Assembly: GCF_009183655.1 (NCBI RefSeq)
Contig: NZ_WEIO01000006.1
Span: 62,001 to 126,000, forward strand
Direction: 5' to 3'
From: Bacillus aerolatus
GTDB lineage: Bacteria > Bacillota > Bacilli > Bacillales > Domibacillaceae
Length of the DNA: 64,000 nucleotides
The notes beneath the pieces were generated by a model, which was not told the DNA's origin, did no database searches, and worked only from the letters and a program-made list of their open reading frames with translations. The position numbers and the translations under genes were made by a program. Numbering within the stretch: the stretch's first letter is position 1; each line of letters starts with the position of its first letter. This document shows, piece after piece, positions 8,605 to 16,809 of this stretch.

Positions 8605-9318
8605 TTGTCTAATAACAAGGTTGGTTTTATTTATGAATGTATTTTGGCTGGGTTAATTATTTTTTCTTTAGTGGCGGAGTTACCAGCCAGGGAAGATTTT
8701 ATTTTAGGTTGGTTTGTGTGGGGGCTTTTTGCTATCGATTATATTATTAGGCTTTTTTTGAGCGAACGGAAATGGGAATTTATAAAAAAGCATCCTTTAG
8801 ATCTCATCGCTCTTATTCCTTTGGATCAACTGTTTAGAACTGTTCGATTGATTCGCTTGTTTCGATTAGTTAGGTTAATCTCGGTAATCAAAAGACAAAA
8901 TTCTATATTAGATATTTTGATTGAAAAGCATCGACTGGATAAAGTGTTTGTGACAGTTATTGGTCTATTGTTTTTAAGTGCCATTCCGATGAAATGGATT
9001 GAACCGAGCTTTGATTCGTATGGAGATGCTTTATGGTGGACTGTAGTGACGACGACAACTGTTGGATATGGAGATTTATATCCCGAAACAGGGGTCGGCC
9101 GTTTAATTGCCGCTGTTCTGATGTTTGTAGGAATTGGGTTGATCGGGGTTGTAACAGGAACGGTTGCCTCTTTCTTTTCAAATAAAAAAAGGGAACTGCC
9201 CGATCAATTGGAGTACGTTCGAGATAAAATCGATAATTATCCTTCAATCACAGAGGCAGAACTGTTGGTAATGATTGAACAGTTGAAAACCTTCAAGCGG
9301 GAACATCACAAGAATTAA
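8605..9318 (+). CDS. Voltage-gated-like potassium channel
   Basis: 237 residues with an S1-S4-like membrane domain rich in arginines in the fourth segment (TVRLIRLFRLVRLISV, a voltage-sensor pattern), then a pore helix and the K+ selectivity filter TVGYGD at residues 152-157, a sixth membrane segment, and a short basic-acidic cytoplasmic tail. This is a plasma-membrane K+ channel of the Kv family without a RCK domain. I start at TTG 8605, because AGGAGGAG ends 4 bases before it; an upstream ATG at 8572 has no ribosome site. Confidence 0.9.
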   Translation: MSNNKVGFIYECILAGLIIFSLVAELPAREDFILGWFVWGLFAIDYIIRLFLSERKWEFIKKHPLDLIALIPLDQLFRTVRLIRLFRLVRLISVIKRQNSILDILIEKHRLDKVFVTVIGLLFLSAIPMKWIEPSFDSYGDALWWTVVTTTTVGYGDLYPETGVGRLIAAVLMFVGIGLIGVVTGTVASFFSNKKRELPDQLEYVRDKIDNYPSITEAELLVMIEQLKTFKREHHKN

Positions 9319-9356
9319 TACGATGAGTGCTGCCTGATTTGTTCAAGGTCAAATAG

Positions 9357-9422
9357 TTAACATAATAATTTTATGATAGTGAAAGGCTGCTCCGATATGA
9401 TAGCATCGGGGCGACTTTTTTG
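9357..9422 (+). repeat. Terminator-containing repeat, left copy
   Basis: A 66-bp segment beginning TTAACATAATA and ending in a hairpin (9386-9415) with loop ATGATAGC and six Ts. It terminates the channel gene. A related 66-bp copy lies at 11613-11678, and the opening 11 bases recur at 12754. Confidence 0.6.
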
Positions 9423-9493
9423 TTTATAAATTATTAATGTATAGACAAGATGATATTCTTTATAATGGCCCCGCAAAACTAGATACGAAATGA

Positions 9494-9610
9494 GGAGGTA
9501 AACATAAACGGTATACGCCAGAATTTAAATCTCCAGTCGTGCTAGAGGTCTTAAAAGAAGAAAAAACAATAAATGAAATTGCATCTAAAAATATAAAAAT
9601 CGTGTCTTGA
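9494..9610 (+). pseudogene. IS3-family transposase OrfA fragment
   Basis: The frame KRYTPEFKSPVVLEVLKEE followed by KTINEIASK matches the N-terminal helix-turn-helix of IS3/IS150-type OrfA proteins. AGGAGG is present upstream, but the expected ATG reads CATAAA, and the frame runs into unrelated sequence and a TGA after about 35 codons. It is a dead remnant of an element's left end; no orfB or right end was seen. Confidence 0.7.
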
Positions 9611-9693
9611 CAATAGGGTCCATCATATTCTTTTTATTGGGAAAACGGATGCTTATAATGTCAAGAAAATGAATTGAGAAGGGAATAATTAAT

Positions 9694-11454
9694 ATAAAAA
9701 GAACATTTGCTTATCAAAAAGAATTACCATCATTACCAATTCCACAATTAAATGACACGAAGTCCAAGCTTCTTGAATGGATTAAGCCTCTAGTAAGCAA
9801 AGAGCAATTTCAAGAAACGACGGATGTAATAAATCGTTTTTTTGAAGGAAATGGGGAAGCACAAAAGCTGCAAGAAAAGTTACACGAATGGAATAAAAGT
9901 ATAGATGGAAGCTGGCTCAAGCCTTTTTGGGATGATTTATACTTAAAGTACAGAGGTTCCTTGCCAACTGGTATGCATTTCAATATTTTATTAGAGAATA
10001 AACTATATAAAAATCGCTATACAATGTCGGAATTGGCCGGGAAAGTAAGCTACTTAGTAACGGAATTATACCATTTAATTATTGATGAAGAAGTAGAGCC
10101 TGCAACAATGAACGGAATACCACTTGATATGGGTCAATACAAAAAATTCTTCCGATCTGTCCGTATTCCTAGATTAGAAAGAGACGAATTTAGCGTCGCT
10201 GAATTTGATAAAAAGAATAATCATATTGTCATCTTATATAAAAACAATGTTTATAAAGTGCCCGTAACGAATAACGAAGGGGCTATTTATCAGAGTAAAG
10301 AAATTGCAACTGCTATCGAAACAACTTTTCGGTCAGATAATAGTGAAGGTGTGAACGTTGGAATATTTACAACAGTCGAAAGAGACAAGGCTGCAAAAGT
10401 ATACGACCAGCTCATCGTGTCAAAGGTAAATGCTGAAATCCTTCAAACCATCGCAGATTCACTTGTTGTCATATCAGTTGATGAAGAAAGCGAAAATTCC
10501 CAAGAAGCAATTAAAAATCTTATGTTAAATAGTACGAATAAATATTGCGATAAGACAATCCAAGTCATTATTACTAAAAATGGCGAATTAGGTTATAGCA
10601 TCGAGCATTCAGCGGTTGATGGAACAACGATATTTACTGTTATTAGCCATGTAAATGAAGGACTCTGTAAAGAGGATTCTGAAACGGTTTATACGACCGA
10701 AAAAACGGCAGTCAAAAAAATGAAATGGGAAATTTCAAAAGAAATCCAGGAATCACTCACTCAGTTTCAAAAAGATCATATACGAACAAAAAATAATTAT
10801 CATGTAAAATCGAGAATTTTTAAGGACTTTGGTTCAGATGAAATAAAGAAAATGAATATGAGCCCGGATGCATTTTTCCACATGGCATTACAAATCGCTC
10901 AGTATAGAACGTTTGGTTTGATGAGAAGTGTTTATGAACCTGTATCGGTCCGTTTCTTTTATGAGGGAAGAACAGAATGTGCAAGAGCTACAAGCATGGA
11001 AAAATTGAACTTAGTAAAAGCGCTGGAAGACGGTGAACAAGATAATGAAGTCTTGTATTCCCTCATGCAAAAGGCGAGTGCTGCCCATGCCCTTCGTATA
11101 AAAGAATGCCGCAAAGGGCTAGGTGTTGAAAGGCATATGTATGGCCTTGAGCAAATGTACTATTTACATGGGGCAGACCTAGGAATGAAAGAGATACCAG
11201 AAATTTTTAAAGACAAAGGTTACTTAACAATGCGTCATGATTTTATTTCAACAAGCGGGATGGCATATGACAATGTTAAATATCGGATTTTTGGACCTGT
11301 AGTTGAGGGAGGCTTCGGGTTAGCTTACATTTTATTAGACGATTCGATTTCCATCAACGTCTCAAGCAAGACTTCGGAAAAGGAAAATGCAAAGAAATTA
11401 ACTGACCATTTAGTGGACGCTTTAAATGAATTAAGGCTTATTGCGAAGAATTAG
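9694..11454 (+). CDS. Choline/carnitine O-acyltransferase family protein, non-ATG start
   Basis: The family transfers acyl groups between CoA and carnitine or choline. The catalytic histidine sits in SIEHSAVDGTTIF (His305), the RTE motif at 426-428 and the STSG motif at 519-522; the C-terminal GPVVEGGFGLAYILLDD is also typical. The N-terminal LPSLPIPQL and PLPTG-like segments lie upstream of the first ATG/TTG (TTG 9961), so the true protein starts far earlier. After the in-frame stop at 9670 the only candidates are ATT 9688 or ATA 9694; AAGGGA ends 9 bases before ATA. With ATA the protein has 586 residues, near the family norm. The gene is intact otherwise. It sits in a repeat-flanked accessory patch. 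Such enzymes are rare in bacteria. Confidence 0.8.
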   Translation: MKRTFAYQKELPSLPIPQLNDTKSKLLEWIKPLVSKEQFQETTDVINRFFEGNGEAQKLQEKLHEWNKSIDGSWLKPFWDDLYLKYRGSLPTGMHFNILLENKLYKNRYTMSELAGKVSYLVTELYHLIIDEEVEPATMNGIPLDMGQYKKFFRSVRIPRLERDEFSVAEFDKKNNHIVILYKNNVYKVPVTNNEGAIYQSKEIATAIETTFRSDNSEGVNVGIFTTVERDKAAKVYDQLIVSKVNAEILQTIADSLVVISVDEESENSQEAIKNLMLNSTNKYCDKTIQVIITKNGELGYSIEHSAVDGTTIFTVISHVNEGLCKEDSETVYTTEKTAVKKMKWEISKEIQESLTQFQKDHIRTKNNYHVKSRIFKDFGSDEIKKMNMSPDAFFHMALQIAQYRTFGLMRSVYEPVSVRFFYEGRTECARATSMEKLNLVKALEDGEQDNEVLYSLMQKASAAHALRIKECRKGLGVERHMYGLEQMYYLHGADLGMKEIPEIFKDKGYLTMRHDFISTSGMAYDNVKYRIFGPVVEGGFGLAYILLDDSISINVSSKTSEKENAKKLTDHLVDALNELRLIAKN

Positions 11455-11612
11455 AAGTTTTCAAAGGTTGTAAGCACAATTAACATGTACAATCAGAATA
11501 AAGGTGATATCCTTGTTGCGGCTATAGAATGCGGTAGAGAAAGCGCTGAATAGTCAACTAGTTTGAGTTATATGAAGCTATATAAAATGGAATATCCAGG
11601 CCATAGGACTAA

Positions 11613-11678
11613 TTAACATAATATTTGAGTTAATAATAGACAGCCGTTTCGATGTGATAGCATCGGAGCGGCTTTTTT
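11613..11678 (+). repeat. Terminator-containing repeat, right copy
   Basis: Partner of the repeat at 9357-9422: TTAACATAATA, then a hairpin at 11643-11672 (GCCGTTTCGATG paired with its partner, loop TGATAG) and six Ts. It is 160 bases beyond the acyltransferase stop; 11455-11612 shows no gene. Confidence 0.6.
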
Positions 11679-11758
11679 GCTCTTAACATTTGATTTTAAG
11701 AACATTTGTTCCTATAATTGAATTGAACGCATCAAATATAAGGGGATGTGACTAACTA

Positions 11759-12736
11759 ATGGAGAAAAATGAAAAGAAAAAAAGGAAAAGTCTTTTAGAA
11801 AAAGAGGAAATGGTTCAACTATATTCGCAAGGCCTTAGCACCGCTGAAATTGGTAAGTTGGCTAACGTGTCAGCAAGATATGTTCGTATGGTTTTAAAGG
11901 AATATAATGCAGAAATGAGACCGCGTGGCAGTTGGAAAAGAAAATATGAAGTAAATGAAAACTATTTTAAAGTCTGGTCTGATGAAATGGCGTACATTCT
12001 AGGTTTCTTTATAGCCGACGGCTCCGTAACAGACAACGTGCCATCTATTGGTTTTTCACAAAAAGAAAAATATATTTTAGAAGATATCAAGAGAGAGATG
12101 AACTCCAATCATCCCATCATAAAAAACGAAAAAACTGATGTGTACACTTTGAACCTCAATAGTAAAATATTGAAAGAAGATATGATAAACATTCATGGAA
12201 TCCATCCTAGAAAATCTTATGATGTTATTTTTCCGAATGTGCCAAATGAATATATGTATCATTTTATTCGTGGTTATTTTGATGGAGATGGTTATGTAAA
12301 CCATGAGAGAAGGGTTGTTAGCTTTGTAGGCAGTTCTATTTCATTTATGAACTCTCTAGAACAGATATTAAAAAATAAGGGATTTCAACCACGAATTGTT
12401 GAGAAAAATAAACATTTTCGTTTAATTATTAGTGGTAGACGCTCAATCAGATTATTTGCTGATTTAATATACACAGATAAAAACTTATATATCAAAAGAA
12501 AGTTTGATATTTTTGAACAAGAAAATTTAAAGTTAAATGAATTAAGTGATCGCTCTTTAAAAATGACTAAAGCGGCTGTTATTGAAAGGAAAAACAAATT
12601 TCTTATTGAATATAAAATCCATGGCTGTGTGGATATGGCATGTAAAGCAATTGGTGTTCAAAAGAATACATTTCTCAAATGGACGAAAGACGATATGGAG
12701 TTCAATAAGAGATTAGATGAGGTATTCGAAAGTTAG
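11759..12736 (+). CDS. LAGLIDADG homing endonuclease with flanking helix-turn-helix domains
   Basis: 325 residues. Residues ~10-55 form a helix-turn-helix of resolvase-like type (GLSTAEIGKLANVSARYVR). Two LAGLIDADG motifs follow, YILGFFIADG near residue 80 and HFIRGYFDGDG near 165, so this is a single-chain double-motif nuclease. A second helix-turn-helix lies at the C-terminus (ACKAIGVQKNTFLKW). No intron or intein boundary is visible around it, so it appears free-standing, as in phages. AGGGGA is 13 bases ahead of the ATG, rather far. AT-rich compared with neighbours, consistent with transfer. Confidence 0.85.
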   Translation: MEKNEKKKRKSLLEKEEMVQLYSQGLSTAEIGKLANVSARYVRMVLKEYNAEMRPRGSWKRKYEVNENYFKVWSDEMAYILGFFIADGSVTDNVPSIGFSQKEKYILEDIKREMNSNHPIIKNEKTDVYTLNLNSKILKEDMINIHGIHPRKSYDVIFPNVPNEYMYHFIRGYFDGDGYVNHERRVVSFVGSSISFMNSLEQILKNKGFQPRIVEKNKHFRLIISGRRSIRLFADLIYTDKNLYIKRKFDIFEQENLKLNELSDRSLKMTKAAVIERKNKFLIEYKIHGCVDMACKAIGVQKNTFLKWTKDDMEFNKRLDEVFES

Positions 12737-12828
12737 TAAAACATTTCTCGGGGTTAACATAATATAAAATATAGGAAGTTGTAGTAATTTTATCTTTTTT
12801 GTCTCATTACATAAGTAAACTATTAATA

Positions 12829-12872
12829 TTGAGATATTTTTAAAAAACGATTGAGATATTTTTAAAAAACGA
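12829..12872. repeat. Two exact 22-bp tandem repeats
   Basis: The unit TTGAGATATTTTTAAAAAACGA is present twice back to back in the AT-rich stretch after the endonuclease gene. Confidence 0.9.
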
Positions 12873-12932
12873 ATGTAATAAGTTCTTTTTGATTTGCTTT
12901 TATCTTTTTGCCATTTAGATTATATCCACGAA

Positions 12933-12971
12933 TGGCACATTCGGAAAAGTAACATCATAAGATTTTCTAGG
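12933..12971 (-). pseudogene. Inverted fragment of the LAGLIDADG gene
   Basis: On the minus strand these 39 bases match 12206-12244 of the endonuclease gene with one mismatch, encoding PRKSYDV then FPNVP. Weaker similarity continues on both sides but with stop codons. The remaining part of 12737-13043 holds only the 22-bp repeats and the tauE terminator. Confidence 0.75.
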
Positions 12972-13022
12972 GCTGACAATGTTATTTATTACGTTTTACT
13001 CGACTTAATTTTTATTCAGCAA

Positions 13023-13058
13023 CGAAAAACATCCCAATGGTCATCAGGATGTTTTTCG
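13023..13058 (-). terminator. Terminator of the sulfate assimilation operon
   Basis: CGAAAAACATCC and its complement with a 12-base loop; it overlaps the last codons of the tauE gene and gives a T-run on the minus strand. Confidence 0.7.
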
Positions 13059-13949
13059 AGATTTTTGTACATTCAGCTGAACCGCTTTTGGTGTTAGTTT
13101 TCGTTCCTGTTGAGCCACATGGAAAACTATGTATACCCATGCCAAAACAATTGTCACGTATATAACGTTCTCCAGTGAACTGTTAATATTTGTATAGCTG
13201 AGTATAGCGCGGACATTTGTAAAAATCAGCATGCCGCTCACGATCACAGCGAGTATTTTCGTTGGCAGGCTTTTGACAATCCAGGCAGCAATGGGTGCAG
13301 CGATAATACCGCCAAGCATGATGGCACCTGCCCACAACCAGTTAATGTTGCCTAATCCAAGTGAAATCATAAACCCGGCTGTAGCGGAAGTTGCAATGGC
13401 AAATTCACTGGCACTGACCGTTCCAATGACTTTTCTTGCTTCCAGTCCTTTTTGAGACAGCAAGGCTGGCGTGGCAATCGGCCCCCACCCTCCCCCGCCG
13501 CTCGCATCGAAGAAGCCGGCTACAAAACCGAGAGGCAAATAAAATTTGTTGGTAAGTGCTTTGTGTTCCTGTTTGCGGGCATCTTTTAAAAATAAAAAGC
13601 GTGCGAGAATGTATAGTCCTAAGCAAAATAAAAAGATGGATACATACAATCTAACGTAATCGCCTGTTAAATGGCTTAAAAAAGTGGCTCCCGAAAATGC
13701 ACCGATTGAACCGGGGATGATGAGGCGCTTTGCCATCTGTTTATCGACATTTCCAAACCGCATATGTGAGGCTCCTGATGCTGCTGTCGTCACGACTTCT
13801 GCCATATGGACAGAAGCAGACGCGATAGCTGGCGCAATGCCGGCTGAAAGCAAAAGTGTAGTCGATGTCAGGCCGTACCCCATTCCAAGAGCCCCGTCTA
13901 CAAGCTGAGCAGCGAGCCCGACAAGTGCTAATATGACAAATCGTTCCAT
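13044..13949 (-). CDS. TauE/SafE family sulfite/sulfate permease
   Basis: 301 residues with about eight hydrophobic segments and the family's internal two-fold pattern (GAxFSGATFLSHL-like and FFDASGGGGWGPIATPALL). TauE/SafE proteins move sulfite, sulfoacetate or similar anions across the membrane. It is the last gene of the cys operon, 19 bases after ylnF. In B. subtilis the operon's permease is the unrelated CysP located after cysH, so this protein probably serves as the sulfur-anion porter here. AGGAGGGGA precedes the ATG. Confidence 0.82.
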   Translation of the reverse strand: MERFVILALVGLAAQLVDGALGMGYGLTSTTLLLSAGIAPAIASASVHMAEVVTTAASGASHMRFGNVDKQMAKRLIIPGSIGAFSGATFLSHLTGDYVRLYVSIFLFCLGLYILARFLFLKDARKQEHKALTNKFYLPLGFVAGFFDASGGGGWGPIATPALLSQKGLEARKVIGTVSASEFAIATSATAGFMISLGLGNINWLWAGAIMLGGIIAAPIAAWIVKSLPTKILAVIVSGMLIFTNVRAILSYTNINSSLENVIYVTIVLAWVYIVFHVAQQERKLTPKAVQLNVQKSRKTS

Positions 13950-13968
13950 GCATCTCCCCTCCTTTTTA

Positions 13969-14592
13969 TCAACTTTTTACATGAGCAAATGGCTGGATTT
14001 CATGTAAAAACCTTTCTCTTCTTTCCATGTTTTTATAGAAAACAGGATCAGCCGCTATTTTTAATAAGTGGCGGCGTATGGTACGGTCTGGCTCGATTCT
14101 TTTTACAATCTGTCTCACTTCATACAAAAAATCGATGTAATTTTCATAAGAGTCGTCGTATTGCTCCTCCAGTTGATCTCGTATTTGTTTTGCAAGAGTC
14201 GGACTGGCTCCTCCGGTCGACACGCTGAGGACGAGACGGCCCCTTTGTAATGTGGCAGGTATCGTGCTGTTTCCAAGTTCCGGCTGACCGGTATGAACAA
14301 CAAGCTTTCCGACTGCTTTCGCTTTTCTTGCGACATCGTCATTTACTTCACTTGAATTAGTCACCGCGATTACTAGAAAAGCATCATCATAATCTGCTTC
14401 TTCCACATATTTTTGTCGGATCGTTATCAATCCTTCGCGCGCTAGCTTCTCAATCTCAGAGTGTACCGTCGGACTCACTACGTGTACACGCAGACCAAAC
14501 CGCAATAAATTTTCTATTTTATGCAAGGCAATTTCCCCGCCTCCGACAACAACTACTTTTTCATCGGATAAATCAACCATGATTGGAAACAT
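13969..14592 (-). CDS. ylnF: Precorrin-2 dehydrogenase (siroheme synthesis)
   Basis: 207 residues; N-terminal Rossmann motif VVVVGGGEIALHKIENLL near residues 14-30, then STGGASPTLAKQIR, both typical of Met8/YlnF proteins. It oxidises precorrin-2 to sirohydrochlorin with NAD, supplying siroheme for sulfite reductase. Start chosen at MFPIMVDL because CAGGAGGG lies 8 bases upstream; it overlaps the end of the upstream ferrochelatase gene by 20 bases. Member of the cys operon. Confidence 0.9.
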   Translation of the reverse strand: MFPIMVDLSDEKVVVVGGGEIALHKIENLLRFGLRVHVVSPTVHSEIEKLAREGLITIRQKYVEEADYDDAFLVIAVTNSSEVNDDVARKAKAVGKLVVHTGQPELGNSTIPATLQRGRLVLSVSTGGASPTLAKQIRDQLEEQYDDSYENYIDFLYEVRQIVKRIEPDRTIRRHLLKIAADPVFYKNMERRERFLHEIQPFAHVKS

Positions 14593-15334
14593 AGTGACAC
14601 CCTCCTGTTGAATCTGCTTCTTTGATTCGATCATCAATAATTTGTCTGATAGCTGGATGGTAACCGAGACACCCCGTTAAAATAATCGATTCCGGTGATT
14701 GAAGAGACTGGATTTCTTTTTCCAATGTTTTAGAAAGGATTCCGGTAAATAATAAATAAGGAAGCACCCACAGTTGAGTCGGCTGCTTATGATGCAGCCG
14801 CTGCAACTCTTCTTTAAATATAGGAGCAGCAGCTGCTAAATAACTAATATTCACATCTGTTAACTTGGTTTTGGAGCGAAACAAGTCACGGATGGCAGCA
14901 AAATCAGCTATTGTTTGCGGATCACTGCTGCCACGGCCGACAATTAGCACAGAAGAACCCGGTAAAATAGGATGACCCGTTTCATTCATGCGTTCAACTA
15001 ATATGTCAACCATCGCTTCATGAACACCAAGCGGCTTAGCGTAGTGAAATTTCACAGAAGGAAATTTAAATTTAGCTTTTTCCAACTCCAAGGGAATATC
15101 CTTTTTCGCATGACTCGCTGCAAGCAATAAAAATGGAAAAACAATAATTTCAGTTGCTCCTTGTTTCACACAGCGGGCGAGTCCTTGCTCAATGGTCGGA
15201 TCAGCAAGTTCTAAAAAACATGACTCTTGAATGGGCACATCAATAAACGGTTTTGTTTGCTCGATAAAGGCTAGCGCTTCATCACGGCCTTTTTTTACAC
15301 GACTTCCGTGACAAACATAAAGAACAGCTTTCAT
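14573..15334 (-). CDS. ylnE: Sirohydrochlorin ferrochelatase
   Basis: 253 residues, SirB/CbiX family. The N-terminus VLYVCHGSRVKKGRDE carries the conserved metal-binding His of the CHGSR motif, and a second half begins VLIVGRGSSDP (two-fold repeat). It inserts iron into sirohydrochlorin to give siroheme. The ATG overlaps the stop of the methyltransferase gene as ATGA, implying translational coupling. Cytosolic; operon partner of ylnF and sumT. Confidence 0.9.
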   Translation of the reverse strand: MKAVLYVCHGSRVKKGRDEALAFIEQTKPFIDVPIQESCFLELADPTIEQGLARCVKQGATEIIVFPFLLLAASHAKKDIPLELEKAKFKFPSVKFHYAKPLGVHEAMVDILVERMNETGHPILPGSSVLIVGRGSSDPQTIADFAAIRDLFRSKTKLTDVNISYLAAAAPIFKEELQRLHHKQPTQLWVLPYLLFTGILSKTLEKEIQSLQSPESIILTGCLGYHPAIRQIIDDRIKEADSTGGCHYVSNHG

Positions 15335-16110
15335 TGGCCTGCACCTACTGCGAGTGTTGTTTCTGTTTCCCATTCATTGAACCATTGAATTTTTTCGCGC
15401 AGCTGAACAACTTCTCCGATAACAATCATACTCGGATTCGTTATCCTCTCTTGTTTTGCCACTTCAGCAATATTTTCAAGTGTTCCTGTGACTGTTCTTT
15501 GTTCTTTCGTTGTGCCCCAATGAATCAAGGCAGCTGGGGTTTGCGGCGATTTGCCGTGGGTAATTAACTTTTCTTGGATATACGGCAGATTTTTTACCCC
15601 CATATAAATAGCTAATGTATCAATGCCGTTGGCTAATGCAGACCATTTTAATTCTTCATTTTCCCCTTCCCGCCGATGGCCGGTAACAATAGCGAAAGAT
15701 GCGCTGTAGTCACGGTGAGTGACAGGAATGCCGGCGTAAGCGGGAGCGGCAATTCCGGAAGTGATGCCAGGGATAATTTCAAACGCGATTTCATGTTCGG
15801 CGAGAAACGCTGCTTCTTCGCCGCCGCGGCCAAAAACAAATGGGTCGCCGCCTTTTAGCCTCGTAACGTTCTTCCCTTTCTTCGCATGTTTAACGAGTAA
15901 ATAATTAATCGTTTCTTGTTGCAGATGGTGATGGTCTGGCAGCTTTCCGCAAAAAATTAATTCCGCATCCGGCTTCGCATACTCCAGCAGCTCTTCGCTG
16001 ATTAACCGGTCGTATAAAATGACATCCGCTTCTTTAATGGCTTTTAAGCCTTTCACCGTAATTAAGTCGGGGTCGCCGGGACCCGCTCCTACTAACCACA
16101 CTTTTGCCAT
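15331..16110 (-). CDS. sumT: Uroporphyrinogen-III C-methyltransferase
   Basis: 259 residues; begins MAKVWLVGAGPGDPDLITVKG, the SAM-binding signature, with the family motifs RLKGGDPFVFGRGGEEA and PGITSGIAAPAYAGIPVTHR intact. It methylates uroporphyrinogen III twice to precorrin-2, the entry to siroheme (ylnD in B. subtilis). Start at 16110 because GGAGGTGG precedes it. It lies in the cys operon after cysC with a 95-base gap holding a tiny frame. Confidence 0.94.
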   Translation of the reverse strand: MAKVWLVGAGPGDPDLITVKGLKAIKEADVILYDRLISEELLEYAKPDAELIFCGKLPDHHHLQQETINYLLVKHAKKGKNVTRLKGGDPFVFGRGGEEAAFLAEHEIAFEIIPGITSGIAAPAYAGIPVTHRDYSASFAIVTGHRREGENEELKWSALANGIDTLAIYMGVKNLPYIQEKLITHGKSPQTPAALIHWGTTKEQRTVTGTLENIAEVAKQERITNPSMIVIGEVVQLREKIQWFNEWETETTLAVGAGQ

Positions 16111-16134
16111 GTTGGCCACCTCCACGTTATTTCT

Positions 16135-16194
16135 TTAAAACAGCAGCGCGGAAAACAAATCCGCCGCTTTTTCCAATTCTTTTTTATAAGCCAT
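16135..16194 (-). CDS. Possible 19-residue leader-like peptide between cysC and sumT
   Basis: MAYKKELEKAADLFSALLF with AGAAGGAAG 5 bases before its ATG, fully inside the cysC-sumT spacer. A short GC-rich hairpin (GCGGA/TCCGC) overlaps its 3' part. It could be a real microprotein, a coupling peptide or chance. Confidence 0.3.
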   Translation of the reverse strand: MAYKKELEKAADLFSALLF

Positions 16195-16205
16195 GTTTCT
16201 TCCTT

Positions 16206-16799
16206 CTAAAGCCAGTTCTTTTCTTTAATAAAATCAATGAGCTGCTCCACACATTCTTCTACGGAGAAGCGGTTCGTTTCTAAAATCAGTTCTGGCGTAT
16301 CCGGCTCTTCATAAGGAGAAGAAATACCGGTGAATTCTGGAATTTCCCCGCTGCGGGCTTTTTTGTAGAGCCCTTTTGGATCGCGGGTTTCACATTCATC
16401 AAGCGGGCAACTAACATATACTTCAATAAATTCATCCGCTTCGAGCAGTTCTCGAACGGTTTCCCGGTCTTCCTGGAAAGGCGAGATAAATGCCGTGAAT
16501 ACGAGCTGTCCGCTGTCGACAAACAATTTGGCTACTTCACCGATGCGGCGGATATTTTCTTTTCTGTCTTCATCAGAAAAACCAAGATCTTTATTCAGCC
16601 CGTGGCGGATGTTATCCCCATCCAGCACATAAGTCTTTGTGCCAAGTTTATGCAGTTGTTTAGCAACTGCATTGGCCACAGTCGATTTCCCTGATCCCGA
16701 AAGTCCTGTGAACCAAAAGACAGCACTGTGATGGCCGTTTTTTTGCCGTTGTTCCTGTTTCGTCAGCGATTGGTCATGCCAAACAATATTTGCACTCAT
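16206..16799 (-). CDS. cysC: Adenylyl-sulfate kinase
   Basis: 197 residues. P-loop [14 protein letters not shown] near residue 30, then [15 protein letters not shown] and the KGLYKKAR segment, all standard APS-kinase motifs. It phosphorylates APS to PAPS, the substrate of the CysH reductase. AGGAGG lies 7 bases before the ATG; the gene follows sat by 10 bases. Confidence 0.95.
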   Translation of the reverse strand: MSANIVWHDQSLTKQEQRQKNGHHSAVFWFTGLSGSGKSTVANAVAKQLHKLGTKTYVLDGDNIRHGLNKDLGFSDEDRKENIRRIGEVAKLFVDSGQLVFTAFISPFQEDRETVRELLEADEFIEVYVSCPLDECETRDPKGLYKKARSGEIPEFTGISSPYEEPDTPELILETNRFSVEECVEQLIDFIKEKNWL

Positions 16800-16809
16800 C
16801 TTTTTCCTC

